Under the pieces are notes generated by a model. That model searched no databases, had not been told where the DNA came from, and saw nothing but the letters and a program-made list of their open reading frames with translations. Shown in pieces: positions 1 through 6,717 of a stretch of 22,542 bases of DNA. Source of the stretch: Bacteroidales bacterium UBA4331 (lineage in GTDB: Bacteria; Bacteroidota; Bacteroidia; Bacteroidales; Paludibacteraceae); assembly GCA_002394395.1 (NCBI GenBank), contig DGTR01000001.1, positions 1 through 22,542 of the forward strand. The letters are read 5' to 3'. Position numbers and translations under genes: made by a program. Within the stretch, counting starts at the first letter, position 1. Every line of letters starts with the position of its first letter.

Positions 1-13
1 TCTTCGTCCTGTT

Positions 14-45
14 CGCGGTACTTTAGTGCCGCGTTTTCTTCTTTT
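14..45 (+). terminator. Rho-independent terminator of an off-window upstream gene
   Basis: An 8-bp stem (14-21 with 26-33, one G-U pair) closes a TTTA loop and is followed by a T-rich tract (34-45). It is placed to end a plus-strand gene that lies left of the window. No coding sequence of that gene is visible. Confidence 0.6.
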
Positions 46-47
46 CC

Positions 48-64
48 CCGACATCGGATGTCGG
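48..64. repeat. Short perfect inverted repeat
   Basis: CCGACATC (48-55) is mirrored by GATGTCGG (57-64). It follows the terminator tract directly. It may be a second hairpin or one more small palindromic repeat at the left end of the repeat-rich stretch 48-353. No function can be assigned. Confidence 0.4.
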
Positions 65-80
65 TAGTATAAAAATTTGC

Positions 81-167
81 ATGAGATTCTTGAGACACTT
101 GATACTTTCCCTTATTTAAAGGGGAGGACGCCTCATTCTACTGTCTCAGAGTCTCAACTGTCTCATG
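81..167. repeat. 9-bp periodic micro-repeat with an inverted second half
   Basis: Three 9-bp units sharing a TGAGA-like core run from 81 to 107. Near-complementary units with a GTCTCA core, spaced 8-9 bp, run from 141 to 167. The halves could pair as a long imperfect hairpin around 110-135, which itself holds a TCCCTT/AAGGGGA inverted repeat. No open reading frame of note crosses it. The units are degenerate but the spacing is regular. Confidence 0.55.
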
Positions 168-181
168 TCATTTTTTTTGCA

Positions 182-231
182 TGGCGATATTGACGATTTT
201 GGCGATATCGCCAATATCGCCACTTTCGCCA
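182..231. repeat. 9-bp TGGCGATAT micro-repeat that flips to its complement
   Basis: Units of TGGCGATAT type lie at 182-190, 191-199 (variant) and 200-208. Their complement, ATATCGCCA type, lies at 205-213, 214-222 and 223-231. All steps are 9 bp. The centre is a perfect 12-bp palindrome (201-212), so the whole block can fold into an imperfect hairpin with arms of three units each. Confidence 0.7.
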
Positions 232-257
232 GTGCATTTTTTTCTTTCGTTTATTGC

Positions 258-276
258 GTCGGAATGCTATTCCGAC
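258..276. repeat. 8-bp inverted repeat GTCGGAAT/ATTCCGAC
   Basis: Perfect 8-bp arms (258-265, 269-276) surround a 3-nt loop. No T-run follows, so it is not an obvious terminator. It lies inside the repeat-rich leader region before the first lipoprotein operon. Confidence 0.5.
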
Positions 277-298
277 ATCTCTTTTAATACGCCGCGCG

Positions 299-353
299 AG
301 GGACGAATCGTTAGTGATTCCTTGGAGATTCGTTAATGATTCGTTGGATGTTA
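299..353. repeat. 11-bp periodic micro-repeat, about five units
   Basis: Units ending in GATTC, or variants of it, recur every 11 bp at 299, 310, 321, 332 and 343; 310-331 and 332-353 also match as a 22-bp doublet. Read on the minus strand it gives peptides of the type NESLTN, which is why a spurious minus-strand reading frame crosses it. From 354 to about 450 I see nothing further. Confidence 0.6.
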
Positions 354-455
354 CGCTACCCATTACGTACCCTAATAGGAGGCACTTGCCCTGCAGTACG
401 CCCTTTTCTTCTCACATCCCTTTTCTCCTAAAAATCAAATAAAAATGCACGCATA

Positions 456-486
456 TTTGCGTATGTCAAAAAAAGTAGTAATTTTG
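456..486 (+). promoter_or_regulatory. Bacteroidetes-type promoter of the lipoprotein operon
   Basis: A -33 element TTTG (456-459) and a -7 element TAATTTTG (479-486, matching TAnnTTTG) are separated by 19 bp. The spacer carries an A-tract. The first lipoprotein start codon lies 46 nt after the -7 box. The block is almost identical to the elements at 1508-1539 and, on the minus strand, 17300-17331. Confidence 0.8.
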
Positions 487-531
487 CGGCCGAAAATTGT
501 GTAAAAGCAATAATAGATAAACTACTTATTT

Positions 532-1047
532 ATGAAAAAGTTTTTTTATGTAGCACTCATGTGCATGGTAAGCGCGGTATTTTTTAGTGCTTGCGAGAAG
601 GATGACGCCGGAGATGGTGGAAATAAAGTGAATTACGACCAGATGATCGGTTCGTGGAAGTTGACCTCCTATTCCGTTCTTTGGAAGAACCTCGATGACA
701 ACACCCCCGAGAAAGAGCTGAACTACACCGACGGTTATCTCGTTATTGAGAAGAGACACACCGACGACGGCGATGCGTATTTCTACAAGGAGAACTTCGC
801 AGACGAGAGCCGCGAGGAGTACGAAGGCATGTTGGAAATCGACACGAAGAACAACCAGATTTACTTGCGTGCAGAGGATGGTTTTCCGCGTAGAGACAAT
901 GCAGAAATCTATGATTTCAAGGTTTCGTTCCCGGAAAACGGCAAGATGGAATGGGACTACCACACCACAGCGAGCCACTGTATTAACGGCGTTTACCACC
1001 AATGCAAACGCGACGTGAAAGCAGTTTTTGTAAAACAACTACAATAA
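532..1047 (+). CDS. Lipocalin-like lipoprotein, probably surface exposed
   Basis: This 171-residue protein begins with a lipoprotein signal peptide: MKK, a hydrophobic stretch, then lipobox FSAC with Cys21. The residues after the cysteine (EKDDAGD) are acidic, like the Bacteroidetes lipoprotein export signal that sends lipoproteins to the cell surface. From about residue 38 the motif MIGSWKLTSY resembles the first strand of lipocalin-like domains common in this phylum, followed by alternating charged and hydrophobic strands typical of a small beta-barrel. The ligand is unknown. The start is the first ATG after the promoter at 456-486. A second lipoprotein gene follows after 13 nt, so the two probably share a transcript. 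The family call rests on motif resemblance only; lipoprotein status is firm. Confidence 0.8.
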   Translation: MKKFFYVALMCMVSAVFFSACEKDDAGDGGNKVNYDQMIGSWKLTSYSVLWKNLDDNTPEKELNYTDGYLVIEKRHTDDGDAYFYKENFADESREEYEGMLEIDTKNNQIYLRAEDGFPRRDNAEIYDFKVSFPENGKMEWDYHTTASHCINGVYHQCKRDVKAVFVKQLQ

Positions 1048-1060
1048 TTTATTTACAGCA

Positions 1061-1435
1061 ATGAAAAAGATTTTTTCTTTGGCAGTAGTATGCTGCCTTG
1101 CCCTCGTGGGCGCAATGTTCGTTTCTTGCGAGAACGAGCAGAAGAGTAGTTATCCGTATGAAGTAAAGTTGGCTGCAGTAGATCAGGATCCGGCATTGAG
1201 CATGCTGTTTGAGCTGAATGGTCTGCCTATTATCAACGAGGAGATGGAGAAAGCAGCAGATCAGAAGGGCATCATCTTCAAAGACACTCGTTCCAACGCC
1301 GACAAACGTGCGAAAGAGGCTTTTGCTAAAGGTGTTGATCGCGTACGCAAAGAGACCAACAACTCGTACGAAGGTCTGATCATCGTTCTCAACCTTGCTG
1401 ACCCGGTCACCGAGCTCGAAAGAGTGACACTTTAA
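1061..1435 (+). CDS. Small lipoprotein of unknown function
   Basis: This 124-residue protein has a clear signal peptide ending in lipobox FVSC with Cys23, followed by ENEQ, an acidic start that fits outer-membrane and possibly surface export. The rest is short, highly charged and without cysteines. It has a helical middle (about residues 57-95, rich in Glu, Lys, Ala) and ends with a hydrophobic strand (GLIIVLNL) near residue 105. I recognise no family. It lies 13 nt after the lipocalin-like lipoprotein gene and 36 nt before a strong terminator, so the two genes form a two-gene operon and may act together at the outer membrane. That link is inference from position. Confidence 0.75.
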   Translation: MKKIFSLAVVCCLALVGAMFVSCENEQKSSYPYEVKLAAVDQDPALSMLFELNGLPIINEEMEKAADQKGIIFKDTRSNADKRAKEAFAKGVDRVRKETNNSYEGLIIVLNLADPVTELERVTL

Positions 1436-1471
1436 GCCGTCTTAATGTGGAAAAATTGACGGATTTTGTAC

Positions 1472-1497
1472 AAAAGGAGTGCTTCGGCACTCTTTTT
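1472..1497 (+). terminator. Rho-independent terminator with UUCG loop
   Basis: Stem GAGTGC (1477-1482) pairs with GCACTC (1487-1492) around a TTCG tetraloop. An upstream A-run and a downstream T-run (1493-1497) extend the pairing. It ends the two-lipoprotein operon. Confidence 0.85.
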
Positions 1498-1507
1498 GCG
1501 TTAATAG

Positions 1508-1539
1508 TTTGCGTATGTCAAAAAAAAGCAGTAAATTTG
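1508..1539 (+). promoter_or_regulatory. Bacteroidetes-type promoter before dapB
   Basis: TTTG (1508-1511) and TAAATTTG (1532-1539) are separated by 20 bp, with an A-tract spacer nearly identical to that of the 456-486 promoter. It is the only strong promoter I see before the plus-strand gene run that begins with dapB. Confidence 0.8.
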
Positions 1540-1549
1540 TAGCCGATTT

Positions 1550-1575
1550 TGTGCGCACGCAGTAAAACGCGCACA
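1550..1575 (+). promoter_or_regulatory. Hairpin in the dapB 5' leader
   Basis: TGTGCGC (1550-1556) pairs with GCGCACA (1569-1575) around a 12-nt loop, between the -7 box and the dapB start. It does not look like a known riboswitch. It could stabilise the message or affect initiation; that is speculative. Confidence 0.35.
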
Positions 1576-1595
1576 TACACGTATAATAAGAAAGG

Positions 1596-2234
1596 ATGAA
1601 AATAGCAATTATCGGATACGGAAAAATGGGTCACATGATCGAAGAAGTGGCCCTGAGCAGAGGTCACGAAATCGTGGCTATTATTGACGCCGGCGATGCC
1701 TTCGACCTGAAAGGCGCCGACGTGGCGATTGAGTTCACTACACCGGCAACGGCAGAGGAGAATATCCGTAAGGCCTGGGCACAAGGCGTACCTGTAGTTT
1801 CCGGTTCGACCGGGTGGGACGCCGCAGCACTGATAGATGAAGACCGACGGACGCATGACAAACAAATGCTCATCTGGAGCAGCAACTACTCCGTGGGAGT
1901 GAATATATTCTTTGAGGTAAACAAACTGCTAGCTCAGAAAATGAGCGACCAGCCGCAATACACACCCTCTATCACCGAGACCCACCACATTCACAAACTC
2001 GACAAGCCAAGCGGAACAGCAAAGACTTTGGCGGAACAGATCCGAGATATCGAAATATCGAAACATCGAAATATTGAAGATCTTCCTATCGAATCCATCC
2101 GCGAAGGCGAAGTGCCGGGGACGCATGAGGTGAAATGGGACAGCGAGGAGGACACCATCATTATTACACATATCGCCAAAGGTCGCAGAGGTTTTGCCCT
2201 CGGAGCGGTTCTGGCGGCAGAGAAATTAGTATGA
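1596..2234 (+). CDS. dapB: 4-hydroxy-tetrahydrodipicolinate reductase, short form
   Basis: DapB reduces hydroxytetrahydrodipicolinate with NAD(P)H in the cytoplasm, on the diaminopimelate route to lysine and peptidoglycan. The N-terminal Rossmann motif GYGKMG (residues 7-12), EFTTPAT and SGSTGWD are present. So is the catalytic block HHIHKLDKPSGTA (130-142), with His130 and Lys134 as expected active-site residues. At 212 residues it is shorter than the Bacteroides form I recall (about 250). A variable segment after the catalytic block is replaced by residues read from an 8-bp micro-repeat (about 151-162). The protein also stops at LAAEKLV, without the usual last 15 or so residues. The TGA overlaps the lepB ATG by 4 nt, which suggests translational coupling. 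Active-site residues are intact, so I expect a working enzyme, but stability is open. Confidence 0.93.
   Translation: MKIAIIGYGKMGHMIEEVALSRGHEIVAIIDAGDAFDLKGADVAIEFTTPATAEENIRKAWAQGVPVVSGSTGWDAAALIDEDRRTHDKQMLIWSSNYSVGVNIFFEVNKLLAQKMSDQPQYTPSITETHHIHKLDKPSGTAKTLAEQIRDIEISKHRNIEDLPIESIREGEVPGTHEVKWDSEEDTIIITHIAKGRRGFALGAVLAAEKLV
2046..2081. repeat. 8-bp CGAAATAT micro-repeat inside dapB
   Basis: Units close to CGAAATAT recur every 8 bp (2051, 2059, 2067, then degenerate) and are read in frame as IEISKHRNIED. Three of these 8-bp units equal eight codons. The same family appears at 6923-6962 and 15888-15927. Confidence 0.8.
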
Positions 2235-3559
2235 AAAGTTTTCAAGATAGAATCAACGAAGTGCCGCGCGGAGGATGGATTCGCGCAGGAATCTGGAGCG
2301 CGCTGTATATCGCGTTCGTCATCTGGGTCGCATGGGGCGACTGGAAGAGTCTGGGTTGGCTGCTCCTTCTGCCGCTGATCGTAGATGCCTTCACAACGAA
2401 GTATATCAACTACTCTTGGTGGCGCAAATACAAAGACACCAAGCCCGCCCTATACACCCTCTGCTCGTGGATAGACGCGATTGTGTTTGCCCTCGTAGCG
2501 GTGTATTTCATCAACTTGTATATCTTCCAAAACTACCAGATTCCCTCTTCGTCTCTGGAGAAGAGCCTGCGTGTCGGCGACTTCCTGTACGTCAGCAAAA
2601 TGGCGTACGGAGCCCGTGTGCCGCAGACACCGCTATCTATGCCGCTCGTGCAACACACGATGCCGGAATGGCTCGGCGGAGGAAAGAGTTATTTCGACAA
2701 CCCGCATTGGGACTACAAGCGCCTCGCCGGATGGACGAGTCCGAAGAAAGGCGATATCGTCGTCTTCAATTTCCCTGCCGGCGACACGGTGTGTCTCAAG
2801 ATGCAGAACCCCGACTACTATACCCTCAAGCACTACTACGGTGAGGCCTTGCTCAAACAGCGAAAAGACGTGTTTGGCGAGATTGTCACGCGGCCTGTGG
2901 ATCGGCGAGAGAACTACGTCAAGCGCTGTGTGGGCGAACCGGGAGACAGTTTGCAGATGATCGATAATATCGTCTATACGAATGGCGAACGGGAGCCGGA
3001 GAGAGAGGGCTTGCAGCTGAATTATCTCGTGCAGACCGACGGGCATGTGTTCGGTGCCAAATATCTGGAGAAGATCGGTATCAGCATAGCTGACCGCATC
3101 CAGATAGACGCCACCACCTGGCATTTCCCGCTGACCAAAGCGATGAAGGAGGAGTTGACCCAGAACCCGCATGTAGTATCTGTGATGGTGGAGCCTTCGG
3201 ACCGCGGAGGAGAGGTCTATCCGCTGGGACACAACACCTGGACGCGCGACAACTACGGACCGATCTACATCCCGAAGAAAGGCGACAAACTGATGATCAC
3301 CGAGGAGAACTACTGGGTCTATAAGCGGATTGCAGACGCGTACGAGTTTAAGCCCATGAAGATCGGCGAGGAGTACGAGTTTGAGATGGATTACTACTGG
3401 ATGCAGGGCGACAACCGCCATAACTCCGCCGACAGCCGTTACTGGGGATTCGTGCCGGAGGATCACATCGTCGGGCGGCCGGTATTCATCTGGCTCTCCA
3501 TCGACAAAGACAAACATTCCATCCGCTGGGAGAGACTGGGAAGAGGAGCAAAACGATGA
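2231..3559 (+). CDS. lepB: Signal peptidase I
   Basis: LepB cleaves signal peptides from exported proteins at the inner membrane, using a Ser-Lys dyad. This 442-residue protein has hydrophobic segments at about residues 17-34, 41-53 and 77-98. These are followed by the active-site box IPSSSLEKSLRVGDF, with likely nucleophile Ser108. The general-base lysine is Lys231 in RENYVKRCVGEPGDS, and the conserved GDNRHNSADSRYWG box lies at 393-406. A long insertion between the lysine box and the last box is normal for Bacteroidetes LepB. I chose the ATG at 2231: it overlaps the dapB stop, and the earlier in-frame extension would be read from dapB coding sequence. The stop overlaps the next start by 4 nt. 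It presumably serves the many signal-peptide proteins in the window other than the lipoproteins, which need signal peptidase II. Confidence 0.95.
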   Translation: MKSFQDRINEVPRGGWIRAGIWSALYIAFVIWVAWGDWKSLGWLLLLPLIVDAFTTKYINYSWWRKYKDTKPALYTLCSWIDAIVFALVAVYFINLYIFQNYQIPSSSLEKSLRVGDFLYVSKMAYGARVPQTPLSMPLVQHTMPEWLGGGKSYFDNPHWDYKRLAGWTSPKKGDIVVFNFPAGDTVCLKMQNPDYYTLKHYYGEALLKQRKDVFGEIVTRPVDRRENYVKRCVGEPGDSLQMIDNIVYTNGEREPEREGLQLNYLVQTDGHVFGAKYLEKIGISIADRIQIDATTWHFPLTKAMKEELTQNPHVVSVMVEPSDRGGEVYPLGHNTWTRDNYGPIYIPKKGDKLMITEENYWVYKRIADAYEFKPMKIGEEYEFEMDYYWMQGDNRHNSADSRYWGFVPEDHIVGRPVFIWLSIDKDKHSIRWERLGRGAKR

Positions 3560-4080
3560 TTTTACCTACCGCATATTTGCCGCCGAAGTCGTACATGGAA
3601 GCGCTGATGAGCGAACCCGCGACGATCGAGCAAATGGAGAGTTTTGAGAAACAGACGTTTCGCAACCGGGCGCTCATCCGCGACGCCAAAGGAGAGCTGG
3701 TACGACTGACCGTTCCGGTGGGCAAAGTGGAACACAAGCAGCTGACGCGGGATATTCAGATCAGTTACCAGACCCGATGGCAACACCAACACTGGATCAC
3801 CCTCGTCTCCGCATACCAACACACGCCGTACTTTACGTATTTCGCAGACTACCTCAGGCCGTTCTACGAGAAAGAGTACAAATGGCTGTTGGACCTGAAT
3901 GACGAGATGAACGCGACGCTGGTCGCCCTTCTAAAGAAAGAAAGGCCGTTATTAGACGAAAGTCAAAAGTCGAAAGTCGAAAGACGCACCGCCGATTGGA
4001 GCGGATTAATTTGGACAGATAAACATCCGTGGCAAACGGAGATAAGTATATTAGATACGTTGTTTGATGAAAGAGATTGA
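3556..4080 (+). CDS. WbqC-like family protein
   Basis: This 174-residue protein matches the WbqC-like family: ILPTAYLPPKSYM at the start, then IEQMESFEKQTFRNR (24-38), LTVPV (51-55), RDIQISYQTRWQHQHW (65-80) and SAYQHTPYFTYFADYLRPFY (85-104). It ends with the typical SILDTLF. The biochemical role is unsettled; some relatives lie in O-antigen or sugar-modification clusters, so no precise reaction is claimed. It is shorter than the roughly 200 residues I remember for relatives. The segment where length is lost (residues 133-145) is encoded by a 7-bp micro-repeat. The start overlaps the lepB stop by 4 nt, and the end overlaps the aminotransferase start by 14 nt, so expression is probably coupled to both neighbours. 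Confidence 0.85.
   Translation: MILPTAYLPPKSYMEALMSEPATIEQMESFEKQTFRNRALIRDAKGELVRLTVPVGKVEHKQLTRDIQISYQTRWQHQHWITLVSAYQHTPYFTYFADYLRPFYEKEYKWLLDLNDEMNATLVALLKKERPLLDESQKSKVERRTADWSGLIWTDKHPWQTEISILDTLFDERD
3954..3988. repeat. 7-bp AGTCGAA micro-repeat inside the WbqC-like gene
   Basis: Five 7-bp units (starting at 3954, 3961, 3968, 3975 and 3982) of AGTCGAA type are read through in frame as LDESQKSKVERR. The phase is exact although the outer units are degenerate. Confidence 0.75.
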
Positions 4081-5077
4081 TTGGAGTAAACTGGGATTTC
4101 ATTACACGGAGCCGGACTACATAGTTCGCGCCGCGTATCATGATGGCGCATGGGAAGAACCATACGCCACGAAGGACAAGTTCCTGCACTTGCATGTGTC
4201 GGCTACTTGTTTGCAGTATGGGCAAGAGGCCTTTGAGGGACTGAAAGCTTTCCGGGGAGTAGATGGGAAGATCCGTATCTTCCGTTGGCGGGAGAATGCC
4301 AAACGAATGGCACGAAGCGCAGAGGGGTTGTACATGCAGCCCGTTCCGGAGGAGTTATTCGGCAAAGCCATCCGGCTGGCGTTGGAGAAGAACATGGATT
4401 TTCTGCCGCCTTACGGAACCGGTGCGACGCTGTATTTCCGACCGCTACTGATTGGTACGACGCCGCGTCTGGGTGTGGGACCGGGAAGAGATTTTGAGTT
4501 CATCGTCATTCCTTCGCCGATAGGTCCGTACTATCCGGGTAAGTTCCATTGCACGACGTTCATCGTGAACCGGCATGTGGATCGTGCGGCGCCTTATGGA
4601 ACAGGAACCTTCAAGGTCGGCGGCAACTATGCCTCGTCCTTCCGGGCTACCGAACCGGCTCATGCGCGAGGGATGGATTGCCTCTTCCTCGATGCCAAAT
4701 ACCATCGGTATATAGACGAGTGCTCGGCAGCGAACTTTATCGGGATCCGCGGAAACGAGTACCTGACGCCGAGGTCGTCCGCTATTCTGCCGAGTATCAC
4801 GAATGACAGTCTGATAACCTTGGCAAAGGACTTAGGAATGAAAGTGACAAGAAGGCATATACGGCTGGAGGAACTGTCAGACATGAGCGAAGCCGCAGCT
4901 TGCGGAACGGCGTGCGTCATCAGCCCAATTGACAAAGTGATCGACCCGGAGAAGAACAAGATTTACCACCTGAGCGACGAACCGGGACCGGTACTCACAA
5001 AGCTCTACCACGCGCTCAGAGACATCCAATTCGGCCGAGCCGAAGACAAACATCACTGGTGCGATATAATTGATTAG
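4067..5077 (+). CDS. ilvE: Branched-chain amino acid aminotransferase
   Basis: This is a fold-type IV, pyridoxal-phosphate enzyme that interconverts leucine, isoleucine and valine with their 2-oxo acids in the cytoplasm. Of 336 residues, GQEAFEGLKAFR (52-63), RENAKRMARSAEGLYMQP (75-92) and YFRPLLIGTTPRLGVGP (123-139) are characteristic. The cofactor lysine is Lys183 in GTFKVGGNYASS, and the DECSAANF loop (217-224) supplies Glu218. I start at ATG 4067; a TTG three bases earlier would add only one residue. It overlaps the WbqC-like gene by 14 nt. Its TAG stop is itself in phase with the first unit of the CTAG repeat that follows. It is about the usual length of the family and shows no missing key residue. 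Confidence 0.94.
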   Translation: MKEIDWSKLGFHYTEPDYIVRAAYHDGAWEEPYATKDKFLHLHVSATCLQYGQEAFEGLKAFRGVDGKIRIFRWRENAKRMARSAEGLYMQPVPEELFGKAIRLALEKNMDFLPPYGTGATLYFRPLLIGTTPRLGVGPGRDFEFIVIPSPIGPYYPGKFHCTTFIVNRHVDRAAPYGTGTFKVGGNYASSFRATEPAHARGMDCLFLDAKYHRYIDECSAANFIGIRGNEYLTPRSSAILPSITNDSLITLAKDLGMKVTRRHIRLEELSDMSEAAACGTACVISPIDKVIDPEKNKIYHLSDEPGPVLTKLYHALRDIQFGRAEDKHHWCDIID

Positions 5078-5120
5078 GACTCTAGAACCCTAGGACCCTA
5101 GTCTACTAGTAAACTAGAAA
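5073..5120. repeat. 8-bp CTAG-centred micro-repeat array
   Basis: CTAG occurs at 5082, 5090, 5098, 5106 and 5114, exactly 8 bp apart. The ilvE stop region (TTAG at 5074) falls on the same phase. Unit form is roughly NCTAGNAC. The array fills most of the gap between ilvE and the transporter gene. CTAG is a rare tetranucleotide in many bacteria. Confidence 0.85.
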
Positions 5121-5142
5121 ACAACAAAAAATCAAATAATTT

Positions 5143-6681
5143 ATGTTTAAGAATCAACCCAAAGGATTGTTCGCGTTGGCGTTAGCCAACACAGGCGAGC
5201 GTTTCGGCTACTACACGATGTTAGCCGTCTTTGCGCTATTCTTGCGCGCTAATTTCGGTTTGTCTGCAGGTGCTGCAGGAACCATTTATTCTACCTTCCT
5301 CGCGTTTGTGTATTTCCTGCCGCTAATTGGTGGTATCGTAGCTGACAAGATCGGTTACGGCAAATGCGTGACGATAGGAATCATCATTATGTTCTTAGGC
5401 TATGTGCTCCTGGCGATCCCGATGGGAGGCGTGGAGTACGGCAGTACGGCAGTCGCCATGACCGGTATGATCGGTGCGCTGGTGCTCATCAGTTTCGGTA
5501 CCGGTCTGTTCAAGGGCAACTTGCAGGTGATGGTCGGCAACCTATACGATGATCCGGCTTATGCCGACCGCCGCGATGCCGCTTTCTCCTTGTTCTACAT
5601 GGCGATCAACATCGGCGCGATGTTCGCTCCGACTGCGGCTGTAAAGATCATGGCTTGGGCGCAGGAGAGTCTGGGCGTGAGCGTGAACGACAGTTATCAC
5701 TTCGCCTTCGCCGTAGCTTGCGCATCGCTGATACTCAGTATTGCCATCTACTATGCTTGCCGTCCTTGGTTCAAACATGTGGAAAACACCGCTAAGCAAG
5801 CCGCAGCAAGTGGTCAGAAAGTAGAGACCCTCTCGCCGGAGCAGACGAAAAAACGCATCGTGGCGCTGTGCCTCGTGTTCGCCGTAGTACTCTTCTTCTG
5901 GATGGCTTTCCACCAGAACGGTCTAACGCTGACGTACTTCGCCAACGAGTTCGTGACGCCGGTAGTATCGGGCGTTCAGACGATGGCTTTTGATATCTGG
6001 AATCTGGTTCTGGTAGCCGTGCTGGTCTATGCGTTGTTCGGTATTTTCGGAGAGGGAGAGAAGAAAGCGAAGATGATCTGGTCTTGTGTTGGTGTCGCAG
6101 TACTGGGTGTGCTGGCATACAAGTACCTCCACCACCCTGCTGAGTTGGGTATCTCCGCGCCGATCTTCCAGCAGTTCAACCCGTTCTATGTAGTAGCGCT
6201 GACTCCGGTAAGCATGGCTATCTTCGGTGCGCTGGCTGCGAAAGGCAAAGAGCCTTCTGCACCGCGTAAGATCGCGTACGGAATGTTAGTAGCCGCAGCA
6301 GCTTATGCTGTCATGGCATTCTGCTCAATCGGTCTCTTGACCCCGGCAGAGCAGGAGTTGGCACGCGTCACAGGCGATGGTACGTTCGTGAATGCGAATG
6401 TGCTGATCTTGACCTATCTGGTACTCACTTTCGGCGAGTTGCTGCTCAGCCCGATGGGTATCTCGTTTGTCAGCAAAGTGGCACCTCCGCAGTACAAAGG
6501 AATGATGATGGGCGGCTGGTTCGTGGCTACTGCGTTAGGAAACCTCCTCGTTTCCGTGGGTGGTTTCCTCTGGGGCAGTCTGCCGCTCTGGCTCGTATGG
6601 AGCGTATTCATCGGCATCTGCCTCATCGCCGCTATCTTTATGTTCGCCATGATGGGCAAACTGGAGGACGCAACAAAGTAA
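5143..6681 (+). CDS. POT/PTR-family proton-coupled peptide transporter
   Basis: This 512-residue, highly hydrophobic inner-membrane protein has about 12-14 membrane segments. The family hallmark ExxERFxYY appears as NTGERFGYY at residues 16-24. The next conserved stretch GTGLFKGNLQVMVGNLYDD and the FYMAINIGAMFAP motif are also typical of the family. It should import di- and tripeptides with protons, in the style of DtpT, but substrate range cannot be read from sequence. A hydrophilic loop (about residues 210-235) lies between the two halves. It follows ilvE after the CTAG repeat and precedes the coiled-coil gene after 36 nt of another repeat. It keeps the plus-strand direction and may be read through from the dapB promoter. 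Confidence 0.92.
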   Translation: MFKNQPKGLFALALANTGERFGYYTMLAVFALFLRANFGLSAGAAGTIYSTFLAFVYFLPLIGGIVADKIGYGKCVTIGIIIMFLGYVLLAIPMGGVEYGSTAVAMTGMIGALVLISFGTGLFKGNLQVMVGNLYDDPAYADRRDAAFSLFYMAINIGAMFAPTAAVKIMAWAQESLGVSVNDSYHFAFAVACASLILSIAIYYACRPWFKHVENTAKQAAASGQKVETLSPEQTKKRIVALCLVFAVVLFFWMAFHQNGLTLTYFANEFVTPVVSGVQTMAFDIWNLVLVAVLVYALFGIFGEGEKKAKMIWSCVGVAVLGVLAYKYLHHPAELGISAPIFQQFNPFYVVALTPVSMAIFGALAAKGKEPSAPRKIAYGMLVAAAAYAVMAFCSIGLLTPAEQELARVTGDGTFVNANVLILTYLVLTFGELLLSPMGISFVSKVAPPQYKGMMMGGWFVATALGNLLVSVGGFLWGSLPLWLVWSVFIGICLIAAIFMFAMMGKLEDATK

Positions 6682-6717
6682 TTTACCATTTGTTCATTTA
6701 CCATTTGAACATTTATT
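6681..6717. repeat. 15-bp micro-repeat (family AATGACAAAATGGTA), reverse orientation
   Basis: Two full 15-bp units (6681-6695 and 6696-6710) and a partial third fill the whole gap between the transporter stop and the next start. They are the reverse complement of the units found at 7983-8010, 9576-9610, 10052-10116 and 12029-12063. Confidence 0.75.

Noticed and set aside
163..363. A 66-residue minus-strand reading frame in the leader region
   Set aside because: It is a translation of the 9-bp and 11-bp repeats and has no promoter or protein-like composition.
526..1038. A 170-residue minus-strand reading frame opposite the first lipoprotein
   Set aside because: The plus strand has a signal peptide, lipobox and promoter; the minus frame is an antisense shadow.
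1541..1595. A lysine riboswitch before dapB
   Set aside because: The leader is about 55 nt with one short hairpin, far too small for that riboswitch.
2135..2230. An N-terminal extension of LepB from 2135
   Set aside because: Those bases encode conserved DapB residues in another frame; the ATG at 2231 overlaps the dapB stop and starts a normal LepB.
2633..3517. A 294-residue minus-strand frame inside lepB
   Set aside because: It is antisense to catalytic LepB motifs and shows no recognisable domain.
5078..5142. A transcription terminator after ilvE
   Set aside because: The CTAG units are self-complementary but form no single strong stem followed by a T-run.
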